Positions 9,733 to 20,499 of a DNA stretch of 64,000 bases are shown in pieces; the first letter of the stretch is position 1, and every line of letters begins with the position of its first letter. The DNA is from Gari tellinella (Eukaryota > Mollusca > Bivalvia > Cardiida > Psammobiidae). A program made the position numbers and the translations under genes. The stretch is taken from positions 40,972,070 through 41,036,069 of the forward strand of contig OV277867.1 of the NCBI GenBank assembly GCA_922989275.2, read 5' to 3'. The notes beneath the pieces were generated by a model. The model had not been told where the DNA came from and searched no databases. It worked only from the letters and a program-made list of their open reading frames with translations.

Positions 9733-10804
9733 ATGAGAGTTGGACTTGTACTGGGTAAGTACCAGCCTAAATAATTATTCTAGATATGTAACGTTTGTTT
9801 CCTATTATAATTTTGCTGTTGCTGTTGTTGTTTTATGTATGTCTAAGAGAGATCTCCATTAAATGTTGTGTGTTTCCACTGTATCTCTGTTTGGTGCTAT
9901 ATGTCTTTCAATATTGATTTTACGTGTCAATGTGTTTTTGAAGTGATTAAAAATTCTGTATTTCTTTATTGTTTTTTTGTTTGGAAAATATATTGTTTTG
10001 CTGTTATAAATATAGATTGTTTTGCTTGAATTCATATTTAGATTGATGTCTGTTATTCCTAGTGTACCTGTTTGATAATTTATATTCATGCTAAGATTCG
10101 TGTTTTCTAACCAATTTGATATATTATTCCAAAGGTGTTGTACATGGTTGCACTTCCAGAATAGTTGTGTGATGCATATTACAAAAATCACATGATCTTA
10201 TATTTCATCAATGATTTGGTTGTTGGGGTGATTCTTTTGATACATTTATATTGAAAATATCTGAGTACATTGTCAATTGCAGAAGTATATATGTTTTTAT
10301 ACGCATTTATTTCGGTATTGGCTAGGTCTTTCTCCGACTTTTCGTGTGATTTTGGTTTATCGATTTTGAGCTTTACTACCTGAATATTGTTTAAGAATTT
10401 ATTACTTTGTTTAGCTTTTAGCAGTTTCGGTAACAAGGATTCGTTTTGTTAAATTGCTTCATTTATAGTTTCTAGTTTTAGTTTATTTCTCCATTGTTTT
10501 TGTATACAGAACCTTAGTTGGTTATAAGAGAAAAAGTCATTTTCAGATAGGTTGTACACTTCTTTTAAGATGTCAAAGTCTTTTGTTCTAAAATCGTATA
10601 TGTCGCTAATATGTTAAATTCCCTTTTCGAACCATCGTTTTTTTAAAAATATAGTTTTGTTTGAATTAATATATCTTGTTTTGTTCCATATAATTATGTT
10701 GCTCATGTTTGTCGTGTTTATGTCATCATTAATGTGTATCCATGCAGCAAATATTTCATTTAAGAACGTGCTTTGTTTAAACATGTCCGAAACGACAGTT
10801 TCTT

Positions 10805-11018
10805 TTAACCCTTAGCCTGCCACTCACGACTATAGCTCCATATGCAAACAGCTTGGATCCGGATGAGACGCCGAGTAACTCGGCGTCTTATCCGGATCCA
10901 AGCTGTTTGACACTCGGACAACATTTTCAGCAATTTTGAGCAACTTTGAAGCACTTTGAAACTTGAAGCAGACGAGAAATATAGCAGACGACAACTTATT
11001 TGGCGGGCTAAGGGTTAA
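10805..11018 (+). mobile_element. MITE K, full length, inserted in LINE
   Basis: TTAACCCTTAGCCTGCC to GGCGGGCTAAGGGTTAA, 214 bp. HP1 arms CAGCTTGGATCCGGATGAGA / TCTTATCCGGATCCAAGCTG, then a tail with TGAAGCAGACGAG and TAGCAGACGACAAC. Flanks join as TTTCT-TTAA-TTCACTTG. Confidence 0.9.
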
Positions 11019-12056
11019 TTCACTTGCAAAAAATGAGTTTACAGCCCTATTTGTTTAAAGTTTATCATCCTGTTGTTTCCATTGTCCATTATTTTGATCG
11101 TCCATAATTCATTAACCAACTCTATTTTAATGCGTTCATCAAAAGAGTGTTAGTATTTTTGTGTTTCCAGCTGTTTAATATTACATCATATTCTTCCATC
11201 TTCTTCGCAAAATTTAATGTTATTAGATTTGATTTGTTTGTGTTGAAAACTATACCAAGTGCTTTTGTTTTTTCAGAAGTCCGTGTAAATTTGTCTTTGC
11301 TTATAGTTATCGACATTTGTATGTTTTGTTGAACCTATTCTTAGTGAGTAGCATTTTGAAGAGTATAATCTCAGACCAGAGATGTAGCTGAAAGTATCTA
11401 GGGTGTATAAAACGTTTTCAAAAGACCTTTTTGATCCATCAGTTATACATGTTGCATCGTCCGCAAACATGGTTCTTTTTAATTCTTGACCTGCAATTGT
11501 TTGGCTTTTAACATTTCATTGTTTTCAATTTCATTTGATAAAAGTTCAAAACATATTATAAATAATTAGTGGGAGAGAGGATATCATTGTCGTACCCCTC
11601 TTTCTCTTTTAAAACAAATCTGTGAAGTGTCCATTATTTAAAATTGCATTCTTTGATTTCGAGTAAAACATCTCGATCCACTTGATGGGTTCATTTCCAA
11701 AGTTGAAATGTCTTAGGCATTTTAACATAAAATGGTAGTCTGGATTATCAAAAGCTTTCTCAAAGTTTGCAAAGTACATGATACCAGGGATGTCAAGATC
11801 GTTTGTATTTTCTAAACTATCACTAATTATTCTAATAGTTTAGCCAATATATCTTCCTTTTATTAAGCCTATTTGAGAATTGTCTATTATGTTATCTAGA
11901 ACTTTTTTCATTCTGTTTGCTATGGCTTTTTTTGCAATTTTGTAGTCAATGTTTGCTAGAAGGGACGCATCTTTATCTTGCTTAGGTATGAGTGTTAAGA
12001 CCCTGTTCAAGTTCAGTTAGATTTTTATTTTTGAAAGAATGGTTAATTGAGTTTAT

Positions 12057-12668
12057 ATCCTTAGCAAGCCCGGCCGATTTTGTACACATAACACAGACAC
12101 TACTGGACTAGTTTGGAGCTCATTTTCTGAATAAACACTACACTCCGACATCTCAAAACTACTCTGACGTGTCAAAACGAAACTGAAAGTGACATTCTAT
12201 TTTTAGAGGCGCTATATTTAAGTCGCGTTCACGCAATGCGCGAATTAGTTAAAAAAAAAAGAAGAAAAAAGTGGATCATGAGCTCAGTTTGAGCTCAGTT
12301 TGAGCTTTGTAAGCTTTGTGTTGACATGTCAGTGTTACTGAATTCCAGCATGAGTGCTATTATAACGGGTTTTGACAAAAAGGTCGAGTACATTTTAAAC
12401 CGAAAGTAGAAAGATGGACTGTTTCGGCCCCTCTGGCATTCGCCTTTTTCCAATCTTGCAAATTTGTGTCTGGATCCATTTTGGATTCTGCCTGAAAGTG
12501 TCACATTTTGCAGGAGACCATTGATATTCTAGAAATAGGCAGTGCCGAACCTGGCCTTTCAGAAAAGTCTTCCAACGCGATGTGCGAATCATAACTTTTC
12601 ATTCTACGGAAGCCAAAATGTGCCATAAACGTCAAAACGTTTTAATACGTTATGGGCGTGGAAAGGAT
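12057..12668. mobile_element. ~610-bp insert of unknown class inside the LINE
   Basis: Removing this block restores the LINE protein order (RDMKTYY then INSINHSFKN). Edges read GTTTATATCCTTAGC and GGAAAGGATATAGTA, giving a TATA direct duplication and short inverted TCCTT/AAGGA ends. Inside are a 9-A run and a repeated GAGCTCAGTTT. No coding motif recognised. Confidence 0.5.
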
Positions 12669-12959
12669 ATAGTATGTTTTCATGTCTCTCTAAAATATTT
12701 TGCAAAATTATACCGATATACCGTCTGATCCTGGACCTTTTTTGTTTTTCATTTGTTTAAGAGCCTTTGCGCATTCGTATTCAGTTAAAATGCCTTCACG
12801 TATATTTTTTTATCTTGTTCGTTTATTTTGTTCATGTTTTCTTTGAAAAAAGTCTATTGATGATACGTTTGTTTTAGTTGTTTGTATAGTGTGGAGTAAA
12901 ATTGTGTCTGGGCCGCTCTTATTTCTGGTTGACTTGTAGTCAAGCATAAACCAATGTTT

Positions 12960-13095
12960 ATTCGTTACAAAGTTAAAAGCAAACGCAATGCAGTTAAAAG
13001 GAGAAAATGACATCAAATTTGAAATTATGGCGACTAGTATAAATCTGAGTGGCAAAGAGCTTGGACCCTGATTAGATGCCGGGAAAAGACATTGT
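12960..13095. mobile_element. MITE A2 fragment
   Basis: Has AAAAGCAAACGCAATGCAGTT, TAAATCTGAGTGGC and a decayed HP1 arm CCCTGATTAGATGCCGGG. No termini. Confidence 0.5.
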
Positions 13096-13900
13096 CAAGA
13101 ATTTCTAGAACATATCATTTTAAACAATTTAATGCATTGGTGAAACAACCATTCCCACCCAACGTCTTATGTGAAAAATCCATCTAACCTACTGGCGGCC
13201 ATGTACCTTTAAGCTAAACTGTTTCATGAGATATAGTAATGGATATCACATGATTCATTTGTGTGGAATTATTTTCAAATCGGAAATTCGCAAAACTTTT
13301 CACTGAATCATATAAGAAAAACCTGCCTACGCACTGGCGGTCGTATTTTTTAGGCTAAAATATTTACTGTAAGAGATCTTGTAGAGGGTCAATTATGGAT
13401 CAAGTGTTGATAATTATTTTTCAAATGAGGTCAGTGGTTTTATAAAAGAAAATTAGTAAAGCTTCAGTTAATCTAACATTATTTTAAATGTTTGAAGGTC
13501 AAACATTGATCATTTGAGTAAATTAGTTATCTCGAACGAATGGTTTCAGACTAGAAGGGGTTTCACTTTAGCCATTTAATGAAATGTGATCCCCTACGAG
13601 CGGCCATGTTTCGACAATGCAAGGAACATTAGTCTAATAGGAAGTCACCCATTGATCATGTAGGTAAACTTATCAATAGTTTCTGAGAAGAAGAGTGTTT
13701 AAGTGCTTTCAATTTGTTGCCATGACAACAAAAAAACTCCAACCGATGTCCTATATTTGATGTAATCTGACATTCCTCCAGAAACGTTCATATGAAGTTT
13801 TAATGAAATTAAACAGTTGTTTTCGAGAAATTCTTTAAATAAAATTTTGATGACACATAACGCACTGCACACGACACATTATCAAGGACGACACCCAATT
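13096..13900. repeat. Diverged tandem modules with GGCGGCCATG
   Basis: ACTGGCGGCCATGTACC near 13192, ACTGGCGGTCGTATTTT near 13334 and CGAGCGGCCATGTTTCG near 13597 are followed by similar TTTAGGCTAAA-type segments and by CATTGATCAT-type motifs. Spacing is uneven (about 142 and 263 bp), suggesting an old array with deletions. Confidence 0.45.
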
Positions 13901-14067
13901 GTCATTTTATACATTTTGATGTTTTGCCTTTATGTTTAGTTTTGTTAAAGCGGGAATAATACCCTCACCGGTAGGGATTCAGAGGTTTGTTTGTAACAAG
14001 GTTTATTTTGGCCTACTATGCAGGTTTACCAAAGAAAAGACCCGTCGTGTCGTTTTAAATGAAAATA

Positions 14068-14119
14068 ATACTGTAGGAGTAAACGCGTTTATTGGTAAAG
14101 AAACATATTGTCCGCTGTA
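14068..14119 (-). mobile_element. MITE A end fragment
   Basis: GAGTAAACGCGTTTATTGG and TATTGTCCGCTGTAG match one terminus of A. The rest is absent. Confidence 0.55.
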
Positions 14120-14164
14120 GTGTCGCAAAAACGAGTTTTTCTGAAGAAATAACGAAACACCACC

Positions 14165-14409
14165 AGGGGCCCGTTTCATAAAACTTCGTACGACAAATGT
14201 TGTCGTAAGTCAAAACTTTAAAATACATTTTATTTCTGATTTCTCTATCTAATCCTGTCTTGTGACATCTCTTTGGAATCGTCTTTTCAAGACGATTCCA
14301 AAAAGATGTCACAAGACGGGATAAGATGGAGAAATAAATAATAATTGAGACTTTTATAATCTGACTTACGACAATATTTGTCGTACGAAGTTTTATGAAA
14401 CGGGCCCCA
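14165..14409. mobile_element. Palindromic element H, full length
   Basis: About 244 bp from AGGGGCCCGTTTCATAAAAC to its complement GTTTTATGAAACGGGCCCC. Axis at GTCTTTTCAAGACG. Best-preserved H in the window; arms differ mainly in the outer third. Confidence 0.9.
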
Positions 14410-14506
14410 GTATGTCATCACACTTTGTGTCTATATTAGAGCCATGTCACGAGAAAGTGTAGCTTATTGCATTGTAAACAGTGTAGACCATGGCATGTCG
14501 TATAGT

Positions 14507-14744
14507 CCTGGGGCCCGTTTTACTAAACTACTGTTGCGTAAGTCAAAATCGTTTTACTCTTATTTTTCGATCATAAACGTTTGCAAACAGCAAATAGCCA
14601 GACCAGAGGACGTGCTTAAAGCGCGTCCTCTGATCTTGCTATTTGCTGTTTGTAGCAAGTGATAATAAAAAATATAAATTAACATTTAAAATTTTGACTT
14701 ACGCAAAAATTGTGCGTAAGTAGTTTAGTAAAACGGGTCCCAGG
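14507..14744. mobile_element. H-like element carrying an HP1-type core
   Basis: Ends CCTGGGGCCCGTTTTAC and GTAAAACGGGTCCCAGG with sub-terminal TTGCGTAAGTCAAAAT pairs. The centre is not the H axis but an HP1-like hairpin: GCAAACAGCAAATAGCCAGA, CCTCTGATCTTGCTATTTGC, CTGTTTG. Confidence 0.8.
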
Positions 14745-14887
14745 TTTACATGGTTTGACACCACACTCTATACAATATTTTGTCAGCTACATTCATTGCA
14801 AGTGTACACCTTGATCCAACACCATGGCTTATGTGACGTCTGATCTGGATATATACTGTTATTTGTTTTGAAATGCAGTAAGTCAGA

Positions 14888-14905
14888 GTTAGGGTTAGGG
14901 TTAGA
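14888..14905 (+). repeat. Short interstitial TTAGGG run
   Basis: GTTAGGGTTAGGGTTAG, just under three telomere-type units. Too short to be a telomere. Confidence 0.8.
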
Positions 14906-14930
14906 CCTACCGAATGATAATACAGTGCCC

Positions 14931-15252
14931 CCTCTCTACAACGGTCCTCCCAACAACGAATCCCTCCTTACAACAATCTTTGCCGCAGTTCCCTTTATAT
15001 CAAAAACTTCAACGGCTACGATATCGTCTGCTGGATTTTTCAAATTTACATACTGGACCTTTTGATAGAAAAACATAAAGACGAGTGGCAAACAGCCTGA
15101 ATCCAGACCAGACCCCGCGTTACGCGGCAAATGATCTGGATTTAAGCTGTTTGCAAATGTAAATCGACTGCCCTCCCTATAACGACTCCCTCCGAACAAC
15201 GCACATATTGTTTGTGTCCCTAAGGGTGTCGTTGTAGAGAGGGAGCGCTGTA
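14931..15252 (-). mobile_element. MITE I, full length
   Basis: TA-CAGTGCCCCCTCTCTACAAC to GAGAGGGAGCGCTG-TA, 322 bp, inverted relative to 7305. HP1 arms CAGCCTGAATCCAGACC / ATCTGGATTTAAGCTG. The tail lies on the left, shortened to one clear ACGATATCGTCTGCTG. The 158-codon frame over it is a palindrome artefact. Confidence 0.85.
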
Positions 15253-15465
15253 AATCCTTTAAACAAACAGTGTGGGGACAGTCTTCAAGGAATAGGCTTG
15301 TAAAGATTTCTAGGAAGAAGCCCATTTTATCGGGAAACCATGACAACGACACAGGTATAGGTGCGACAGTTCGGAACATTTCGCTCTCATCACTGATAAT
15401 CTGCCTCAACATTTTCGTCAGTACATGTATTCATAATCGTTTAACGCCCATTTTTACTATCTGCT

Positions 15466-15655
15466 TTAACCTATTCACTGTCTTACCCCGGGTACAATAG
15501 TAATTTGCCAAATAACGTAACGCGGCGTCTGTTCAAGGTCCAAACTGTTTTACAATATTTTTCAATTCAAAAGAGGTAAAAGTTTAAAAGTTTAATTGGA
15601 GAAATAAAAGCAAACGATAATTGTTAAAAACTGATGACGACATGGCAGTGAAGTA
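15466..15655 (+). mobile_element. MITE G, left hairpin arm lost
   Basis: Starts TTAACCTATTCACTGTCTTA with ACCCCGGGTACAATAG, keeps the right HP1 arm (GCGGCGTCTGTTCAAGG), tail TAAAAGCAAACGATAATTG, and ends near GGCAGTGAAG. Confidence 0.65.
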
Positions 15656-15697
15656 TAGTTGGCCCTTTCCTCGACACAAGATCATCTGCCTGAGTAT

Positions 15698-15905
15698 TGC
15701 TGTGTAGGAGCACATTTGTCTCGGAACACATTTGTCTTACGTAAGACCGACGCGAACGCATTTGTCTCAAAAGAATCAAATGGGACCTCAAATTTCTAAC
15801 AAAAAACATATTTGTGTGACAAATGTGTTCCGATAATTATTTTTAGAGACAAGATAGCACATTTGTCTCAGTTCATTATTTTAATGAAATACTAGCACAT
15901 TGTCA
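15698..15905. repeat. Irregular ACATTTGTCT repeats
   Basis: GCACATTTGTCTC-type words occur at about 15710, 15728, 15758 and 15858, with an inverted ACAAATGTG at about 15818. Spacing is irregular. Confidence 0.55.
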
Positions 15906-15929
15906 CATATTTTTTCACGGCAGAAAAAA

Positions 15930-16690
15930 AATTCTTAGAATCGAGGTTAGCCATTTTACCTCATGTCAAGTAAAATCTGTTACATGCAGAACAGGGATAT
16001 TCTTTAAGTATATGAATAATGTATGAATGATATCTAGAGACAGGGAGTTTCGGACGCTTTTGACTTACCGGAAGTGGCGTAAAAGGTTATTTATAAATAC
16101 AGAAAAAAACAGAACAATGACTTGTAGCCAGCATAAAGACGGACATTATAATTACCTTTATTTAAATGAATCTCGCAGATTACTTTTGGTGTTTTTTAAA
16201 CTGTACTTAGCAATGTTTCATTGTGGTAAATTTTGGTATAGATTAAATTTTGATAAAAAACTGAAATTAAAAATCTTAGAGTCAAAATAGATATAAACAC
16301 TACACGTTGTACATGAATAAAAAGTACACTGTAAAACCTTTTCTACATACAAACTTATCATACAGTGACAGTGTGCGATATTTCCAAGTAAACACATTTT
16401 GAAAACTTTATCTTACTCGAACAATCTCTTGCTCGTATACTGCTGTGTGCACACTCGTTTCAATGTCAAATTTATCAAAAACTTGTCATATTCCTCATAT
16501 TATTTCATTGTGTTTGCGTTTCCTTTGCAATTTAATGGGAAATAATAACATCCTATCCATTATAGGTTAACAGTTTGCATCCTTATCAGACATAAATGCA
16601 CCCATATCGAATGATTCTTTAGACGAATTGGTAAAATCTAAGTTGGATTTATAAAGACGAACAAAATTGACGATATCGTACTGACGGATA
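15930..16690. other. No gene recognised
   Basis: An 87-codon frame at 16027-16290 has no motif I recognise. Weak A-like words occur at 16510-16600 (GTGTTTGCGTTTCC, AACAGTTTGCATCC). Confidence 0.45.
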
Positions 16691-16699
16691 TTTTGACTA

Positions 16700-16840
16700 A
16701 AAGTATTGCCCTGCGTTTGCTCTGGATCCAAACTTTTTGAGAGACGTCTTTGAATTTCTCCTATTTAGATATACAAAAATAAGAATTTCACAAATTTGGC
16801 AGACGATAATTTCAAAGCAGACGATAGTACGGTAGGATAA
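16700..16840 (+). mobile_element. HP1 arm plus tail fragment (E/G/I type)
   Basis: CTCTGGATCCAAACTTTTTG followed by ATTTGGCAGACGATAATTTC and AAAGCAGACGATAG. No termini. Confidence 0.6.
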
Positions 16841-16949
16841 GTGTTACTACATGTATATGTTTGACTTTTACCGACCGTGACCTAGGACATGATAAAGGAT
16901 CCAAAATGATTGCAATTGCCAGTGATGGCGCATTTAGAGATGGAGGAGG

Positions 16950-17202
16950 TACAGTGGAGAATCTGTTATTCTTTCCCGTTTAAACGCAAACGTACGCAAA
17001 CGCAAAGCACTAAAACGTAGAAAAGAACAACTTTTATTGGTCAATTCTGATATTTCATGTGTATCTTGGTGGCAAACAGTTTGGAGCCTGATCAGACGCC
17101 GGGTTAACCGGCGTCTGATCTGGCTCCAAACTGTTTGCACTGGGAATAATAGTTTTAGCGTAAACGCGTTTATTGGGAAAGAATAACAGATTCTCCACTG
17201 TA
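16950..17202 (-). mobile_element. MITE A, full length
   Basis: TA at both sides; ends CAGTGGAGAATCTG and CAGATTCTCCACTG. Three extra bases relative to the 250-bp norm (TTTTATTGGTC in place of TTTTGGAC). Confidence 0.95.
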
Positions 17203-17260
17203 ATAACGTGGAAAGTCACTGTTTGTTTATCTTAGTTACAAGTACAGAATACCTCTCTAT

Positions 17261-17510
17261 TACAGTGGAGAAAACGTTATTCTTTCCCAATAAACGCGTT
17301 TACGCTAAAACTATTATTTGCAGTGTAAACAGTTTGGAGCCAGATCAGACGCCGGGTAACCCGGCGTCTGATCAGGCTCCAAACTGTTTGCCACCAAGAT
17401 AAACATGAATTATCAGAATTGTCAAAAAATTGCACTTTTCTACGTTTTAGTGCTTTGCGTTTGCGTACGTTTGCGTTTAAACGGGAAAGAATAACGTTTT
17501 CTCCACTGTA
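17261..17510 (+). mobile_element. MITE A, full length, 250 bp
   Basis: TA-CAGTGGAGAAAACGTTATT to AATAACGTTTTCTCCACTG-TA; both ends are the AAACGTT type. Complete HP1. Lies 58 bp from the previous, oppositely oriented copy. Confidence 0.95.
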
Positions 17511-18640
17511 AGTCTAAGTTAAATAAGGTTAATTGATTGCATGAAAAACAGATGGCAGCTTAAAATAAAGAAATCTCAGAACTCAGTTTTCTGTTTTAAT
17601 TTTCTTTTTGCTGTGAGTTTAAACACAAAATAATCAACATAATTAAGTTGTCGTTATAAAATGGTTTACTGTATATACCATGTACAGATACATCTGAGTG
17701 AGAATTAGTTTATGTAGAAAATTAGTACGACTTTTATCACTAATTAAACTCTTCACTACCATGATGCCATCAATTGCATACTGGTTGTCATGTGACTGTA
17801 ATTATTATTTGTATGCTGATGTTTCCGCATTGACTTATGCATGAATAAATAAAAGTTGAATTTTAAACAATTATCGTAACGTTTTATGTCTCAAATTTGA
17901 ATTTTAGTATTTCGACTGAAGAATATTGAAATGAGTGTCAAACAGTTTGGATCCTAATCAGACGCTGCGTTAATTCCTTAAAATTAAATTTTAGTTATTA
18001 GGTATGACGTCAGAAATATTAAGATGCATGTCAAACAATCTGGATCATGATCAGACAAACGTCTAATAACCGTTGTACTCGAGTACGACAGTGAAAGGTT
18101 TCATAACCATACAGTGTGAGGGATGTTAGTTTTTAGATTATATTGAAACAAGCCAAAAGAACAATGTAATATAAAATAGAGAAATGCTAGGTCCTTAGAA
18201 AGCTAACATACTTATCAAAAGTCGGAGATGCAAACAGTTTGAAGTGTGATGAGACGAATAGACTCGGGTTTACATTCATTTTGAAAAGCAAAAACATTAA
18301 GCTTGTGTTTTAAATACCCAATGCACATTTGTTTATTTTGGTTCAGGATATATTTGCGGATCGTTTTTTTACAGAAACTGTGAGCGAATTTCTTTTTAAA
18401 TTTTATACTTCATTTATCAACATAAACTTACAATTTCATTTTGATTAATTCATATATGTGGTTAATCTTATTTCCGTGACAGTTATTTTGATTTTTCTAT
18501 AATATAATACGTTATAATTGCTACCGAGCAGTCTTGCAGAACAAAACGAGCCATTTATTAGCGGATATCAATTATATTCTAAGCCTGAATAATTGTCACG
18601 CACAGCTGCACAGCCATTCTTAAAAATGGATTAAGATTAG
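17511..18640. other. No gene; scattered HP1 fragments
   Basis: Single HP1 arms at 17936-17975 (CAAACAGTTTGGATCCTAAT), 18032-18070 and 18229-18265. No termini, no coding motif. Confidence 0.5.
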
Positions 18641-18644
18641 ACAT

Positions 18645-18843
18645 CGAGAATTCGGGGTTTGATCAGGGTCCAAACAGTTTTGCAATCGTATCGATGATAT
18701 CGATAATAAATTGTATTTTCTGTCAACTTTTCTTAATTCTAATTTTGATGAAACAAAAATGCAGACAACAGTATTGAAGAAGACGATACTATAACAATGA
18801 AAAAATTAAGTCAGACAGTTAAAATTGGAAGATAAAGTGTTAA
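18645..18843 (+). mobile_element. MITE E/G-like, decayed
   Basis: TGATCAGGGTCCAAACAG, then tail AAATGCAGACAACAGTATTG and AAGAAGACGATACTATAAC, ending at TTAA shared with the next element. Confidence 0.55.
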
Positions 18844-18985
18844 CCCATTTGCCCGCAGTGGATTCTTCCAAGCTTAAACATGTATATTGGATTAGTCCAT
18901 TTTGTTTCTAAGGGGTGTCTGGTCTAAGCTTTCAGTTTTGTTTTGTTTTATATTAAAATTCCTATCAGCAAAACAGATGCCGCAT
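18840..18985 (+). mobile_element. MITE F, left part
   Basis: TTAACCCATTTGCCCGCAGT, GTGGATTCTTCCAAGC and TTGGATTAGTCCATTTTG match F at 33650. Similarity ends where the hairpin should start. Confidence 0.65.
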
Positions 18986-19079
18986 TATACCCTCTTACCG
19001 CAGAATACCATCTGAATTGGTAGTGTCTTCTGAAATATTTTTAAAGTCAGCTTTAGGGCTGTTTTAACTGAAGAATTAT

Positions 19080-19152
19080 CGATACGATCTGATCAGGGTC
19101 CAAATTGTTTGCAAAATCGCATTATGATGCCATTGGCAGTGAAAGAGTTAGG
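19080..19152 (-). mobile_element. TTAA-type MITE end fragment
   Basis: CTGATCAGGGTCCAAATTG, TTTGCAAAATCGC and GCAGTGAAAGAGTTA resemble the hairpin-side end of E. The next 700 bp (19153-19884) show nothing recognisable. Confidence 0.5.
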
Positions 19153-19884
19153 CAGCAAATAAATCTGTGACAAATTCATGATGAAGAATAAAACACTTAC
19201 CAGCATTTTCCGTGTCAAGACAAACGGGAATATGACTAGCATAGGTATACGTATATTGCAACATTTAAGCCTACGAGCATACGAACGTTAATCAGATTAA
19301 AGGTGTTTGAATAAACATTTAATGGTTGACATATAAAGTACATGTAAAAGTAAAATGGCGACCTTGTCCTTTTCCGTCTTGCAACTATGCGCAAGTTTGA
19401 TAGTTGAGCTGAATTTAACGCTTGATATAACACCAAATCCTTTGGAATTTCTTTTTCAAAATTAATGCATGTAATTCCAAAATATCTGAGCATCACCTAA
19501 GTTATAAACAATTTCACTACGGATGTGTCTTCATCGGGTAAATCCTAATTGAAAGCAAGTTTTCATAAGTTTTTCGGGCGCCATCTTGTTCGCGGCTACG
19601 TGGCATGAAGCAGCTATTTTATATACGTGTATATCTTAAATGAAAGACGGGTTTGTCATTGCGGTTTTTATGAACCGTAGGCAATTCACATAAATTGCTT
19701 TGATACGGCATTAACGTTCTGCAAGGTTTCGTTTTATCAGAAAAGTAAAACTTCTAAAAATCTAAAGTATGAATTGATGGTTAATGCTTTACTGTGCCCA
19801 AACCTTTCTTTGATCGAGATCACAGAATTTTTATTATAACGCATAAAGCATTTTAACTTTCTACACATTACGAGCGAACTCATG

Positions 19885-20264
19885 ACAACAAATGCAAACA
19901 GTTTGGATCTTTAAGTAATTTTGAAACAATATTGCAGACAACACTATTGAGGCAGACGAGAATAAGGCGATGAAGGGGTACAGTGGAGAATCTGTTATTC
20001 TTTCCCGTTTAAACGCAAACGTACGCAAACGCAAAACACTAAAACGTAAAAAAGAACAACTTTTGGACAATTCTGATATTTCATGTTTATCTTGGTGGCA
20101 AACAGTTTGGTGCCTGATCAGACGCCGGGTTACCCGGCGTCTGATCTGGCTCCAAACTCTTTGCATTGCAAATAATAATTTTAGCGTAAACGCGTTTATT
20201 GGGAGAGAATAACAGATTCTACACTGTAAAAACATCATGATGAATTTGATAATGAAAGGCTTAA
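19885..20264 (+). mobile_element. MITE E interrupted by MITE A
   Basis: Left part has GCAAACAGTTTGGATC and tail AATATTGCAGACAACAC, GGCAGACGAGAATAAGGC, GATGAAGGGG; right part is AAAACATCATGATGAATTTG ending AAAGGCTTAA. The A element sits at the TA of the E phrase GAAGGGGTAAAAA. The HP1 tip of this E is missing. Confidence 0.8.
19979..20228 (-). mobile_element. MITE A, full length, nested in E
   Basis: TA-CAGTGGAGAATCTGTTATT to AACAGATTCTACACTG-TA, 250 bp. Complete HP1. Uninterrupted E copies (31790, 59829) supply the empty site, so the TA duplication is directly visible. Confidence 0.95.
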
Positions 20265-20439
20265 CTATTTTGCATAATTGCTGCAGACGGCAAATACTTC
20301 AGACGACAATTACATAATTTGCAGAAAGCAAGCATTTGTTTTGCCTTCGGTCGTGGTAACATATATACAGACTTTGGTCACAACTTTTAACATTATCACT
20401 GCCTTGACCCAGATGCATAGATATCTGCACATAATCTTG

Positions 20440-20498
20440 ATGCTGATCAGATGTCGAGTCATTCTGCGTCTGATGAGGACCAAAACAGTTTGCCAATT
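20440..20498. repeat. HP1 fragment
   Basis: ATGCTGATCAGATGTCGAGT and TGCGTCTGATGAGGACC then AAAACAGTTTGCC. Imperfect hairpin without termini. Confidence 0.55.
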
Positions 20499-20499
20499 A

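Larger units (their letters stand above)
9590..12900 (-). pseudogene. Decayed LINE (Tx1/L1-like) with two later insertions
   Basis: Read on the minus strand, fragments follow ORF2 order: EGILTEYECAKALKQMKN then KKGPGSDGIS (12700-12790), a MYFANFEKAFD motif A (11747-11779), MFADDATCITDGS (active-site FADD, ending at 11470), SEKTKALGIVF (11250-11290) and the C-terminal zinc-type motif CDFC (10181-10192) with LFWKCNHV just downstream in another frame. The first catalytic Asp of motif A is Asn, and there are many stops and frameshifts, so the element is dead. Wording such as LNFAKKMEEYDVILNSW resembles Tx1/L1-clade LINEs; the clade call is from memory. A K-type MITE at 10805-11018 and a ~610-bp insert at 12057-12668 interrupt it. 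The 3' end resembles that of the copy at 55150-57172. Confidence 0.8.

Noticed and set aside
14888..14905. Telomere
   Set aside because: Fewer than three TTAGGG units, internal, with no further array.
14936..15412. 158-codon minus-strand frame
   Set aside because: It spans MITE I and flanking sequence, with hairpin-derived residues and no motif.
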